Shown here: one piece after another, positions 10,069 to 18,441 of the stretch | How positions within the stretch are numbered: position 1 is the stretch's first letter | Layout of the letters: each line of letters begins with the position of its first letter | NCBI RefSeq assembly: GCF_019670105.1 | Contig: NZ_AP023032.1 | Coordinates: forward strand, 32,501 to 96,500 | Length of the DNA stretch: 64,000 bases | From: Agarivorans albus | Lineage (GTDB): Bacteria > Pseudomonadota > Gammaproteobacteria > Enterobacterales > Celerinatantimonadaceae | Direction of reading: 5' to 3' | Made by a program: the position numbers and the translations under genes | Notes under the pieces: model-generated | Seen by the model: only the letters and a program-made list of their open reading frames with translations | What the model was told of the DNA's origin: nothing | Database searches by the model: none

Positions 10069-10395
10069 GGCTAAGTCCTTTTTGTTTTGGTCTTTTGTAA
10101 GTGTCTATGTCAGCGGAATTATTGTTTTTTAGCCGACTCCCCCAGCTTAGGCGAAAAAATAATCAAAGCAATAACCCTAATTGTTTTGAGTGTTTGTAAA
10201 GGGGTTTAAGTTATTGAATTTAATATATATTAGTGGCTGTTGAACAAGCTGAATCTAGCTGTAACAAAAGTTTTACATTAATACTAAAGTCGTAGTGCTT
10301 CAGCTTGCTTAGTCCTTGAGATAGTTTTCACTTGAACCTCGCTGCAAGCTAGTTACACTGCTTATCGCTGAATTACTCCTTAGAAGGCGGAGCGC
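10069..10395. other. intergenic region between parA and the Tim44-domain gene
   Basis: This 327-bp AT-rich stretch separates divergent genes. Both promoters must lie here. I looked for direct repeats that could act as a ParA-system centromere and found only short T-rich similarities, no clear array. A weak aaggcgg ribosome-binding site precedes ATG 10396. Confidence 0.5.
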
Positions 10396-11265
10396 ATGTT
10401 AAAAAAATTGATGAGTGTTATGGCGTTGGTGATGGCGGTATTGATTATTACCCCCGACGCAGAGGCCAAACGCTTTGGTGGAGGTAAGTCTTGGGGTAAA
10501 AGCCAACCTACCTTTAAAAAACAACCAAGCCAAACTAATCAACAGGCTAATCAGCAGCAAAACCAAAACAATGGTACTGCCGCAAATACTGGCCGTCGCT
10601 CAGGGATGATGGGTGGATTACTAGGCGGCTTATTAGCCGGCGGTTTGTTTGCTGCTTTGCTTGGCGGTGGGGCCTTTGAGGGCCTACAGATGATGGATAT
10701 TTTGTTGTTTGCTTTAATTGCCTTTGTGGCGGTGCGTTTCTTACGTGGCCTCAACCAACAAAAGGCAGCGGCAATGAATCACCAACCCGCACAGGCTTAT
10801 CAAGGCCCTCAGGCAGAGCAACAGTGGCAACAAGGTGGTTTTGCTAGTGCTAGTCAACTTGCTAGCGGAAGCGAAGACGACGTGCCGTTTAATCCGCCAG
10901 CAGGTTTTGACGCGAATGCCTTTTTAGAAGGCGCTCGTGGTCACTTTGATACTCTGCAGCGCGCTTGGAACGACAACAAGCTAGAAGTGATGCAAGAATA
11001 CTTGAGCATTGAACTTTATAACGCCCTCGCTGAAGAGCGTCGCTCATACGGTTCTGAAGAAATTAATAGTAGTGTTGTATTTATTGATGCCGAACTAGTT
11101 CGTGCTGATCACTCAATGTTAAATGCCGAAGTAAGCGTTAAATTTACTGGTAAAACACGTGATGAGGGTAGCGGCCAAGAAAGCGATGTTGCCGAAGTAT
11201 GGCACTTAGAGCGCAAACTCGATCAAGCTAATTCACCGTGGTTGATTGTGGGCATAGAAGCGTAA
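10396..11265 (+). CDS. Tim44-like domain membrane protein
   Basis: A 289-residue protein with an N-terminal signal or anchor (residues 1-24, ending DAEAK) and a Gln/Asn-rich linker (about 35-62). A glycine-rich hydrophobic segment GGLLGGLLAGGLFAALLGGG and a second hydrophobic helix MMDILLFALIAFVAVRFL follow. The C-terminal half is a Tim44-like domain (from about residue 170, FLEGARGHFDTLQRAWNDN). This family occurs widely in proteobacteria with unknown function; the domain may bind membranes or partner proteins. The stop codon overlaps the start of the GIY-YIG gene as TAATG. Confidence 0.85.
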   Translation: MLKKLMSVMALVMAVLIITPDAEAKRFGGGKSWGKSQPTFKKQPSQTNQQANQQQNQNNGTAANTGRRSGMMGGLLGGLLAGGLFAALLGGGAFEGLQMMDILLFALIAFVAVRFLRGLNQQKAAAMNHQPAQAYQGPQAEQQWQQGGFASASQLASGSEDDVPFNPPAGFDANAFLEGARGHFDTLQRAWNDNKLEVMQEYLSIELYNALAEERRSYGSEEINSSVVFIDAELVRADHSMLNAEVSVKFTGKTRDEGSGQESDVAEVWHLERKLDQANSPWLIVGIEA

Positions 11266-11597
11266 TGTCTGGTGATGACTCACTAGTAGTTAAACAAGCT
11301 ACTAGTGAGTGGTTTTTGTATATTATTAGAACCAAACAACGGCATTTGTATACCGGCGTGACTACCGATGTAGCGCGCCGTTTTGCCGAGCACCAACAAG
11401 GTGGTGTTAAAGGTGCCAAAGCCCTACGAGGAAAAGGCCCACTACAGTTGGTGTATCAACAATGTTTGGCCTCTAAGCAGCAGGCGATGCGCTTAGAGTA
11501 TGCCATTAAACAATTGCCAAAAGCCGCTAAAGAACGCTTAGTGCAGGGAGAAATAGATTGGCAAAGCGTGTTGCCAGAATCAAGCTCCAAAGCTTAA
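11265..11597 (+). CDS. GIY-YIG nuclease-superfamily protein (YhbQ-like)
   Basis: A small single-domain GIY-YIG protein of 110 residues. The fold signature appears as WFLYIIRTKQRHLYTGVTTD, then RRFAEHQQGGVKGAKALRGKGP and the final catalytic-type glutamate in MRLEYAIKQL. It aligns along its length with E. coli YhbQ, which is linked to DNA damage responses. The ATG shares one base with the preceding stop codon (TAATG), so translation is coupled. It has about 14 extra residues before the conserved domain, and that extra part is encoded by a 12-bp perfect inverted repeat followed by a T-run. Confidence 0.88.
   Translation: MSGDDSLVVKQATSEWFLYIIRTKQRHLYTGVTTDVARRFAEHQQGGVKGAKALRGKGPLQLVYQQCLASKQQAMRLEYAIKQLPKAAKERLVQGEIDWQSVLPESSSKA
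11278..11317 (+). terminator. terminator-like hairpin inside the 5' end of the GIY-YIG gene
   Basis: A perfect 12-bp inverted repeat (11278-11289 with 11299-11310) has a 9-base loop and is followed by ggttttt. It fits an intrinsic terminator for the Tim44-domain gene or an attenuator, yet it starts 13 bases inside the next gene. Confidence 0.6.
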
Positions 11598-11633
11598 GTT
11601 ACTAAGAGTTAACTTAAGCTCTACACATCAAAG

Positions 11634-12404
11634 TTATTGCCAGTCGCTAAGTCCATAGCGTTGTAAAATTTTGGCTAACTCTCCACTGTTTCTTAAACCT
11701 TGTATGCCTTCGCTTAAGCGATGAGCTAAAGCCGGGCTTTGTGGATTATCCGGAGAAAAGGCAATGTACACTGGCTCGGTACTAAAGCTTGTGGCGAAGC
11801 GAATGTCGTTATTATCTCCCCGTTGGTGGGTGTAATAATTCACTACACTTTTATCTTCGACGTAGCCATCAATTTTGCGTTCCATCAGTAGCTTATGCAT
11901 ACGCTCAAGCGCCTGTTCACTGCGAACAACCACCAAATTACGTCGATGTTGATGAGCACTAATATAGGCATCAAGTTCATCGTTGTAGTCATAATCAGCA
12001 ATCACCGCTATCGTCAGGTCTTCCAGTGAAGGAACGCCTTGATACTGCCAGTTGCTATCGCTACGCATCACTAGTACTTGCTGGGCTTTACCAATGGCCA
12101 ACCTAGGGTAAACAAAACCTTCGGCTTCGCCGGCGAGCGCCCCTACCACCGCTTGATAAACACCTTTTTGAGTATGACGCAGCGCGCGTGACCAAGGCAT
12201 CTCAACCAGGCTTACTTGATAATCGGGCGCAAAAATCTGCTGTGCAATCTCGATGATGTAACCCGGTGAGCGACTGTTTGCTTGGCAATTAAAAGGGCAC
12301 CAGCGATCAGCGGCCAAACGCAGAGGCTCCGCTTGGCTAGCTGCGCTCGGCAAGCTAAGTACCAGCAACAGTAAGGTGGTTAAGGTGTTTTTGTAGGCTA
12401 ACAA
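11634..12404 (-). CDS. periplasmic amino-acid-binding-type protein (SBP family 3)
   Basis: A solute-binding protein of 256 residues with a signal peptide (about 1-25, LLLLVLSLPSAASQA). The mature part starts PLRLAADRWCPFNC and has the family 3 outline: GYIIEIAQQIF, MPWSRALRHTQKG, a hinge region and SEGIQGLRNSGELAKILQRYGL at the end. No ABC permease or ATPase gene is adjacent, so it may be an orphan binding protein, as is common in marine gammaproteobacteria, or a sensor partner. The ligand is unknown. Two cysteines near the mature N-terminus (WCPFNC) may form a disulfide. Confidence 0.8.
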   Translation of the reverse strand: MLAYKNTLTTLLLLVLSLPSAASQAEPLRLAADRWCPFNCQANSRSPGYIIEIAQQIFAPDYQVSLVEMPWSRALRHTQKGVYQAVVGALAGEAEGFVYPRLAIGKAQQVLVMRSDSNWQYQGVPSLEDLTIAVIADYDYNDELDAYISAHQHRRNLVVVRSEQALERMHKLLMERKIDGYVEDKSVVNYYTHQRGDNNDIRFATSFSTEPVYIAFSPDNPQSPALAHRLSEGIQGLRNSGELAKILQRYGLSDWQ

Positions 12405-12617
12405 GGCGAGCTTAAATCAAGGGTGACGATAGTAAGCATTGCATAATCTCAATACAGCTAGTTAATGCAGTGCATTATGCTGATTTATTGATGGATTGTA
12501 CTGATTTACCCAAGGCACCTTAGCGGTTAATTCTATGGTGCTGTTTAGCTAAGTTGACAGTAAAAGCTTTTCTTCGAGATTTAAAGCTGCTTGGGCCACA
12601 AGCTTGCTGGCCTAAGC

Positions 12618-13523
12618 TTATAGGCCAGTGTCTGAAGCAGAACGCTTTAAGCGCTTCTGGCTTAACTGCTTTTTCCATAGGGAGAGCTGCTTTGGTAAGG
12701 GGCTTTGCAATACCAAAGGTACCACAATTAGAGCCGCGCCAAGCCAGGTTAACCAGTCGGGCATTTCACTAAAAAATAGCCAGCCAAAGATTGCTGCACC
12801 AATCAATCCGGTGTATTCGGCGCTAGCAATGCTGTTGGCGTTAGCCGACTTATAAGCAATGACGGAACCAGCGTGCAAAAACAAAATGAATAAGCTACTT
12901 CCGCCGGCAAGGTATAGCAGTGACCAATTAAAGCCGTGCAAGTGTGGCCAAGCCAGAGTTAGCGTGGCCGGAACAACCATTAGGTTGGTCCAAAATAAGC
13001 TAGTGACTACCGATTCTTGTTTGGGAATGTACTTTACCGTTAGGTTGCTTAAGGCAAGTGTCAGCGCCGTGCCTAAAGCTGCGATAGCTCCCCAGTTAAA
13101 TTCGGTGGGGCGAATAATTACCAGCACACCGATAAAGCCAATGAATGCGGCAGCCACTTGAGTTCGGTTTACTGGGCTTTTGTGTAACCACATGCCTAGT
13201 GGCAACATCATAATGGGTGCGGCGTAAAATAAGGCATTAGCGGTGGCTAGCGGCAGCGCTATTAAGGCTACCACCATGCAGCCAGAGCCCGCTAACCATA
13301 AATGCCCACGAACTACATGCACTAAGGGTTTTGCTGGCAGTTTTTGTTTGGTGAGCAAAAATAAAGGCAATAACAATAATAGCGTGCTGAGTTGGCGATA
13401 TAGCAGTATTTCAAATACTGAGGCTTGTTCTCCGGCTACTTTCATCAGTGCGTCAGACAGCACTGCGATCTGATTAGCTACCACTAAAATGAGGATGGCA
13501 ATAAAGTTTGAGTTGTTACGCAT
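12618..13523 (-). CDS. EamA/DMT-family transporter
   Basis: An inner-membrane permease of the drug/metabolite transporter superfamily, 301 residues with about ten predicted hydrophobic helices arranged as two EamA repeats (about 8-140 and 150-285). The end is basic (KKQLSQKRLKRSAS), as expected for a cytoplasmic C-terminus. The substrate is unknown; relatives export amino acids or metabolites. It is divergent from a LysR gene across 112 bp, so that regulator probably controls it. Confidence 0.85.
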   Translation of the reverse strand: MRNNSNFIAILILVVANQIAVLSDALMKVAGEQASVFEILLYRQLSTLLLLLPLFLLTKQKLPAKPLVHVVRGHLWLAGSGCMVVALIALPLATANALFYAAPIMMLPLGMWLHKSPVNRTQVAAAFIGFIGVLVIIRPTEFNWGAIAALGTALTLALSNLTVKYIPKQESVVTSLFWTNLMVVPATLTLAWPHLHGFNWSLLYLAGGSSLFILFLHAGSVIAYKSANANSIASAEYTGLIGAAIFGWLFFSEMPDWLTWLGAALIVVPLVLQSPLPKQLSLWKKQLSQKRLKRSASDTGL

Positions 13524-13606
13524 AGCTGCCTCCCGTTAATTAATGGCTAATAGGTGAAGCAGCAGTGTAGAAGCTTGTTAAACATTAAAAAAATGATAAT
13601 AATTAA

Positions 13607-13633
13607 AAATACATGAAAAAATTTAATGTATTT
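13607..13633. promoter_or_regulatory. LysR-type dyad in front of the regulator gene
   Basis: Inverted arms aaatacat (13607-13614) and atgtattt (13626-13633) are separated by 11 bases, in an AT-rich stretch ending two bases before the LysR start codon. Position and spacing fit an autoregulatory LysR operator that also faces the divergent permease gene. Confidence 0.5.
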
Positions 13634-13635
13634 GC

Positions 13636-14544
13636 ATGCGAACTCTACCTCCACTTAATGCCTTAATTGCCTTTGAGGCTGTAGCGCGAAATCAAAGTGT
13701 CGCCAAAGCAGGCGAAGAATTAGGCATTAGCCAGAGCGCGGTAAGCCACCGCTTGCGCTTGCTTGAAGAGTATTTAGCCGAGCCTTTGCTGATTAAAGTT
13801 GGCCGCCAACTACAACTAAGTGAGGCTGGGCGCAGCTACTTTAGCGAAGTAGAGCGTATTTTAAATGAATTAAGCCACATCACCCGCCAAGTAAAAGGTG
13901 AGGGGGTTGCGCAACTTAGGCTTACTGCTTACAGCTCATTTGCCTTAAAACGTTTGATACCCTTGCTTCCAAGCTTTAGGGCGCGTAATCCAGAAATTGA
14001 TTTACGCTTGCAAATGATTACCGAGGAGCCGGTCTTGTCTAGCGCTACTGGTGACTTGTTCATTTGTTTTGCTGATTCAGCTCCTGGTTATGTGAGCCAC
14101 TTATTGCACAAGGAACGGTTGGTGGCGGTATGTTCGCCCAGCTTTTATCAAGAAATCGATCAAAATAACTGGCGGCAAGAACTCCCACAATTTCCCTTGT
14201 TGTCTTGTGACTTAGATGAAGATGCTCAGCAACCAGGCGGGGATTGGGCGGTGTGGTCTAAGGGTTTGGGGATATCGCTGCCAAGCAATCAAGGCTTCCA
14301 TAGTTTTAGTCACCAAGTGCTCGCCTTAGAAGCCGCAGCAACTGGCCAAGGCATTGCACTGGTGAGCGACTTTATGGTGGAAAAAGACATTCGCGAGGGT
14401 AGTTTAGTCGATCTACCGGTGTCTTCGGTATATACCGGTTACGACTTCTACCTTTGTTATAAACAAGCTCGCAGCCGCGACCAAGGCTTGCGCGCAGTGG
14501 CTGATTGGCTGATAGAAACGGCGGCTAGTCCGCTAGAAGTTTAA
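13636..14544 (+). CDS. LysR-family transcriptional regulator (GcvA-like)
   Basis: A LysR-type regulator of 302 residues. The N-terminus MRTLPPLNALIAFEAVARNQSVAKAGEELGISQSAVSHRLRLLEE is the typical GcvA/AmpR-type helix-turn-helix region. A substrate-binding domain follows from about residue 92. It is divergent from the DMT transporter gene and probably regulates it. The start has no visible Shine-Dalgarno site; the upstream bases instead form a LysR-type dyad. The 3' end overlaps the converging TetR gene by 20 bases. Confidence 0.85.
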   Translation: MRTLPPLNALIAFEAVARNQSVAKAGEELGISQSAVSHRLRLLEEYLAEPLLIKVGRQLQLSEAGRSYFSEVERILNELSHITRQVKGEGVAQLRLTAYSSFALKRLIPLLPSFRARNPEIDLRLQMITEEPVLSSATGDLFICFADSAPGYVSHLLHKERLVAVCSPSFYQEIDQNNWRQELPQFPLLSCDLDEDAQQPGGDWAVWSKGLGISLPSNQGFHSFSHQVLALEAAATGQGIALVSDFMVEKDIREGSLVDLPVSSVYTGYDFYLCYKQARSRDQGLRAVADWLIETAASPLEV

Positions 14545-15160
14545 CTAACAGTAAACTTAAGCTGTCGACAAAGTCTAAGCGTAAAATTTCAAACTCATCG
14601 TTTTGCATCACTTGCTGCATGGTCGACGAAGGGTGGCTGGTATGCCAACAACCAATAACCGCTTGATAAAGAAACATCACTTTAGTGAGAGCTTGTTGTT
14701 GGCTTAGCTGAGGCGACCAATGCAAAAACAACTTGGCTAGTTGTTCGGCCATGGTTTTGAGCTCACGTTTAAAGTTGATGGCTTGTTCAATGTTCTCTTG
14801 TTTTTCTAATACCGTATGCAAAATGGCCGAGAGGTAACAAAAGGTAGGTTGAGCGGCAATGGTCTCGGCTAATACTCTAGGTTTTAGATTTTGCTGAGAT
14901 AAACGCTCCAGCCCTAGTAATAGCTGTTTAGCCTCTTCTAAATAAAGTGCCATAAACAAGCTTTCTTTGTTGGCAAAGTAACGATACAAAGCCGGCTTTG
15001 ATAGCTCTAGTTGTTCGGCAAGCTGGCTAAGTACTACCTGTTCGTAGCCATGTTCGCCTAAGGCTAATTTAGCGGTGCTGAGTATCTGTTGGCGGCGTAA
15101 TTGCTTTTGTTCAGGGCTGATGGCGCGTTTTTTAATAGCTGTATTCACAATGGTATTCAT
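14525..15160 (-). CDS. TetR/AcrR-family regulator
   Basis: A 211-residue one-component repressor. The N-terminal helix-turn-helix spans about residues 18-65 (RRQQILSTAKLALGEHGYEQVVLSQLAEQLELSKPALYRYFANKESLF). The C-terminal ligand domain is not assignable. It is divergent from the Tat-signal/GMC dehydrogenase genes, with a 20-bp perfect palindrome in between, so it probably controls them in response to an unknown alcohol, sugar or lipid-like ligand. Its end overlaps the LysR gene tail to tail. Confidence 0.82.
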   Translation of the reverse strand: MNTIVNTAIKKRAISPEQKQLRRQQILSTAKLALGEHGYEQVVLSQLAEQLELSKPALYRYFANKESLFMALYLEEAKQLLLGLERLSQQNLKPRVLAETIAAQPTFCYLSAILHTVLEKQENIEQAINFKRELKTMAEQLAKLFLHWSPQLSQQQALTKVMFLYQAVIGCWHTSHPSSTMQQVMQNDEFEILRLDFVDSLSLLLVKLLAD

Positions 15161-15286
15161 TAAGCTCTTGATAGGTAAACCTTAGTCACTAATTGCGCTA
15201 AAAGCTATTTAGCAATTGCTTAGCTCTTAGCAAATCTCTTATGGGAGAGAGCAGGTTTACTGTAGCGTTCTATTATTAAGTGATAA

Positions 15287-15306
15287 TACCGCCAAGCTTG
15301 GCGGTA
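15287..15306. promoter_or_regulatory. 20-bp perfect palindrome, candidate TetR operator
   Basis: The half-site taccgccaag is repeated in perfect inverted form with no spacer, midway between the divergent tetR gene and the GMC dehydrogenase operon. Length and location suit a TetR-dimer operator. A transcript hairpin is the alternative. Confidence 0.5.
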
Positions 15307-15438
15307 AATAAACCTAAGTTTTGCGAGCTTTGATCCAAACTTTAAATAAGTTACTCATGGAAACTTGTGTTTAGAGGTGGTGAAGTCTATATAAGTTACC
15401 AGTGGTATCTTAATTTAAGTCTTAGGACAGGGAGCCAA

Positions 15439-15969
15439 GTGAAACTCAGTCGCCGTTCATTGTTAAAATACAGTATTGCTACCGCTGCGCTAGCTAGCGG
15501 AGGAGCATGGCTGGTGAGCCCTGCTTCCATAGATTTTAAACCTATGCCAAAGCTTACTTTAAAGCCGCAATACCAACAGGTGTTTTGGTACTTAATTCCT
15601 GCTTTCTTAGAAGGTGCTGTGGCTAGCGATGATGTAGCGCGAAAGCAACATGTGCTGGCCAATATCGATCAAGCGTTCAGCATTCTAGAACCCCATACCC
15701 AAGCTGAGTTAAATCAACTACTAGAGATATTAGCCTCTCGTGGAGGTTGGTTATTGCTAAGTGCTGGTGCAGCCCAGCTTAGTGAGTTATCGATAGCGCA
15801 GCGCTTATTGTTGTTACAGCAATGGCAGCAGCACTATCTACAGCTATTACGACAAGCCTATCAAGGCTTACATGAACTGATTACTGCCGCTTGGTACGGT
15901 GATCCAACAGCGTGGCCAGAATTAGCTTATCACCTGCCAGTGCAAGCTAGGGGCTTAGTGAATGATTAA
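15439..15969 (+). CDS. Tat-exported small subunit of a GMC dehydrogenase
   Basis: A protein of 176 residues with a twin-arginine signal at the N-terminus (SRRSLLK, then a hydrophobic run to about residue 28). The mature part is helical and Gln/Leu-rich, like the gluconate 2-dehydrogenase subunit 3 / gamma-subunit group. Its gene overlaps the GMC flavoprotein gene by eight bases. In FAD glucose and gluconate dehydrogenases a small Tat subunit carries the leaderless catalytic subunit through the membrane; the same hitchhiker role is inferred here. The frame opens earlier at 15367, but GTG 15439 has a ggag site five bases upstream and places the twin arginines at residues 5-6. Confidence 0.72.
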   Translation: MKLSRRSLLKYSIATAALASGGAWLVSPASIDFKPMPKLTLKPQYQQVFWYLIPAFLEGAVASDDVARKQHVLANIDQAFSILEPHTQAELNQLLEILASRGGWLLLSAGAAQLSELSIAQRLLLLQQWQQHYLQLLRQAYQGLHELITAAWYGDPTAWPELAYHLPVQARGLVND

Positions 15970-17545
15970 AGATATTATTGCTGAGGGCCTAGCATCGGGC
16001 TGGCAACATATTGATGGAGCCAGCCAACAAGGTGAGCAAGAGCTAGATTGTGACGTACTAATTGTTGGCAGTGGTGCCGGTGGCGGGATCAGTGCGCAAG
16101 TGCTTAGCCAGGCAGGGCTTAAAGTGATGGTCGTTGATGAGGGACCACTCAAAAGCAGTCAAGACTTTAAGATGCAAGAGCGCAGCGCTTACCCCGACTT
16201 ATACCAAGAATCGGCTGCACGAAAAACCAAAGATAAAGCCATTAGCATTTTCCAAGGGCGTTGTGTAGGCGGTTCAACCACCGTGAATTGGACCACCTCT
16301 TTGCGTACTCCAGAACCCACGTTGCAACATTGGCAACAGCGCTGGGGTTTTAAGCAGGTAAATTCGCAAAGCCTTGCGCCTTACTTTGTTAAAGCAGAGC
16401 AAATGTTGGGCATTAGCCCTTGGCTGCAAACAAATCAAAACAATGCTTTATTGGCGAAAGGCTGCGAGGCTTTGGCGTGGTCTTATCAAGCGATACCTCG
16501 CAATGTAAAACAGTGTTGGGACTTAGGTTACTGTGGCATGGGGTGTCCAACTAATGCTAAGCAGTCGATGTTAGTAACAACAATTCCCGCTGCGCTCAGT
16601 GCTGGCGCTACCTTGTTAAGTCGGTTTCGAGTGCAAACTTTGCATTTTGATAAAGGTGCTATCACCGGTGCGCAATTGCAGGCTTTAAATACTTCGCAGC
16701 GCTTGCATGGCGCGAGTATTAAGATTAAAGCGCGCCAGGTCGTGTTGTCGGCAGGTGCTATTGGTAGTCCTGCTGCACTGTTACGCTCCAAGGTTCCAGA
16801 TCCTTATCAGCTGGTGGGTAAACGAACCTTTTTGCACCCAAGTGTGATGAGTGGGGCGGTGTTTGAGCAAGCGGTAAACAGTCATCAAGGCGCGCCGCAA
16901 TCGGTGTATTCCGATCACTTTGTATGGCGAGAAGGCAGTGAAGGAGAGTGTGGCTACAAACTGGAAGTACCTCCGGTACATCCTATTCTGTTGGCCACTA
17001 AAATTAGCGGCTTTGGTCAGTTTCATAGTGACATGATGCAGCAGATTAACCATCTGCAAGTTACCATTGCCCTACTGCGCGACGGCTTTAATGAGCAAAG
17101 TATTGGCGGGCAAGTGCAGCTTCGCGATGATGGAAGTCCTGTGCTGGATTATCCCATCAGTGATTTTGTATGGCGAGGAGCGCGCCGGGCTTTATTGAGC
17201 ATGGCCGAACTGCAGTTTGCTGCAGGTGCTAAACAAGTATTTCCCTTGCATGAACAAAGCAAGCTAGTGAGTTCATGGCCGCAGGCCAAGGCTATGATTG
17301 AGCAATTGCCAATGCAGGCCTTGGCTACGCGTTTAGCCTCGGCACATGTGATGGGAGGTTGTGCCATGGGAGGCGATGAACAAACATCCTTAGTAGATGA
17401 AGACGGTAATTATCGCTGGCTGGATGGCTTAAGTGTGATTGATGGCTCGGTGTTTCCCACAAGTTTAGGTGCTAATCCGCAACTCAGTATTTATGCTATG
17501 GCTTTAAGAAATGCCGAATTGCTGGCAAAACGCCTACAAGCTTAG
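15962..17545 (+). CDS. GMC-family FAD-dependent oxidoreductase
   Basis: A glucose-methanol-choline oxidoreductase of 527 residues without its own signal peptide. The FAD-binding Rossmann motif is VLIVGSGAGGGISAQVL (about residues 33-49), and GRCVGGSTTVNWTTSLR is the GMC signature. The C-terminal catalytic region has SAHVMGGCAMGG with the active-site histidine and GANPQLSIYAMA with the partner residue. A cysteine-rich insert CWDLGYCGMGCPTNAK may hold a cofactor or disulfides. Overlap with the Tat subunit gene suggests a two-subunit periplasmic dehydrogenase. No cytochrome c subunit gene follows, so the electron acceptor is open. The substrate is likely an alcohol or sugar. Confidence 0.85.
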   Translation: MIKDIIAEGLASGWQHIDGASQQGEQELDCDVLIVGSGAGGGISAQVLSQAGLKVMVVDEGPLKSSQDFKMQERSAYPDLYQESAARKTKDKAISIFQGRCVGGSTTVNWTTSLRTPEPTLQHWQQRWGFKQVNSQSLAPYFVKAEQMLGISPWLQTNQNNALLAKGCEALAWSYQAIPRNVKQCWDLGYCGMGCPTNAKQSMLVTTIPAALSAGATLLSRFRVQTLHFDKGAITGAQLQALNTSQRLHGASIKIKARQVVLSAGAIGSPAALLRSKVPDPYQLVGKRTFLHPSVMSGAVFEQAVNSHQGAPQSVYSDHFVWREGSEGECGYKLEVPPVHPILLATKISGFGQFHSDMMQQINHLQVTIALLRDGFNEQSIGGQVQLRDDGSPVLDYPISDFVWRGARRALLSMAELQFAAGAKQVFPLHEQSKLVSSWPQAKAMIEQLPMQALATRLASAHVMGGCAMGGDEQTSLVDEDGNYRWLDGLSVIDGSVFPTSLGANPQLSIYAMALRNAELLAKRLQA

Positions 17546-17563
17546 GCTTTGCTTAAGCAAAGC
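17546..17563. terminator. palindrome after the GMC gene
   Basis: The 18-bp perfect palindrome gctttgctt/aagcaaagc starts directly after the stop codon. No T-run follows, so termination is uncertain. Confidence 0.4.
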
Positions 17564-17623
17564 GTTTACAAACCAAGCTAGCCACTGCTAGTCTTAAACA
17601 AAGATTAAAAAAGGCCTAGCTTC

Positions 17624-18043
17624 ATGTGGTTACAACGTTTGGTAAGGTTAAAGGCGCGACCGCGCGGCTTTCATCTAATTACCGAAGAATTGATTTTGCA
17701 GTTACCTGAGCTGCAAGATTTTAAAGTGGGCTTGTGCCACCTGTTATTGCAGCATACCAGTGCCAGCTTAAGCTTGAATGAAAATGCAGATCCCAGTGTT
17801 CGAGCCGATTTAGACGCTCATCTAAACAAAATGGTGCCGGAAAATGCCCCCTATTTTGAGCACACCTACGAAGGCGCCGACGACATGCCTGCTCATATTA
17901 AAAGCAGCATGCTAGGCGCCGAATTAACCCTGCCGATTAACCGAGGTGAGTTGGCATTGGGAATATGGCAGGGCATTTATCTTGGTGAGCATCGCAATCA
18001 AGGTGGTAATCGGCAAATTATCGCTACCATCTCCGGTGAATAG
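17624..18043 (+). CDS. yjbQ: YjbQ-family protein (UPF0047)
   Basis: A 139-residue cytoplasmic protein of the UPF0047 family. Landmarks are the conserved core [23 protein letters not shown], then [17 protein letters not shown] (here preceded by FEH) and [20 protein letters not shown] at the end. Members form trimers with a conserved His/Glu pocket, and some have weak thiamine phosphate synthase activity; the biological role is unclear. It is a single gene with no operon partner closer than about 75 bases. Confidence 0.9.
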   Translation: MWLQRLVRLKARPRGFHLITEELILQLPELQDFKVGLCHLLLQHTSASLSLNENADPSVRADLDAHLNKMVPENAPYFEHTYEGADDMPAHIKSSMLGAELTLPINRGELALGIWQGIYLGEHRNQGGNRQIIATISGE

Positions 18044-18118
18044 TCCTTGTATTGCTTTACTTGTTATTCACAATACTGTCCCAATATCTTAAGCAAAGTC
18101 TTTATCTAAGTTGGCGCC

Positions 18119-18430
18119 ATGGATCTGTTAGCTATATTTCTGCTCACCTTTATTGTGATGTTCTTTTGGCGTCGTCGAAAAGACGCTGAGCGTGCTCAAC
18201 ACTTAATCAAACAAAAATGTAAGACGCTAGAGCTACAGCTACTTGAAGTAAATTTTAAGCAAGAAAAACCGCAGAAAATGGCAGGCCACTGGCGCTGGTG
18301 TCGATACTACCAATTTGAATTTTCTTCCACTGGCGACAGCCGCTATCAAGGCCAACTAATTATGGCTGGCAGCCAATACAAATTTGAGTTACCCGTTTAT
18401 CGAGTGGGTGATGATTTGTATGAGGGGTAG
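18119..18430 (+). CDS. DUF3301 membrane-anchored protein
   Basis: A protein of 103 residues with an N-terminal membrane helix (MDLLAIFLLTFIVMFFWRRRK), a helical linker and a small beta domain with HWRWCRYYQFEFSSTGDSRYQG. This matches the DUF3301 family of marine gammaproteobacteria. Function unknown. It lies 75 bases after yjbQ on the same strand and converges with the MATE gene. Confidence 0.82.
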   Translation: MDLLAIFLLTFIVMFFWRRRKDAERAQHLIKQKCKTLELQLLEVNFKQEKPQKMAGHWRWCRYYQFEFSSTGDSRYQGQLIMAGSQYKFELPVYRVGDDLYEG

Positions 18431-18441
18431 GCTAAGCCCTG

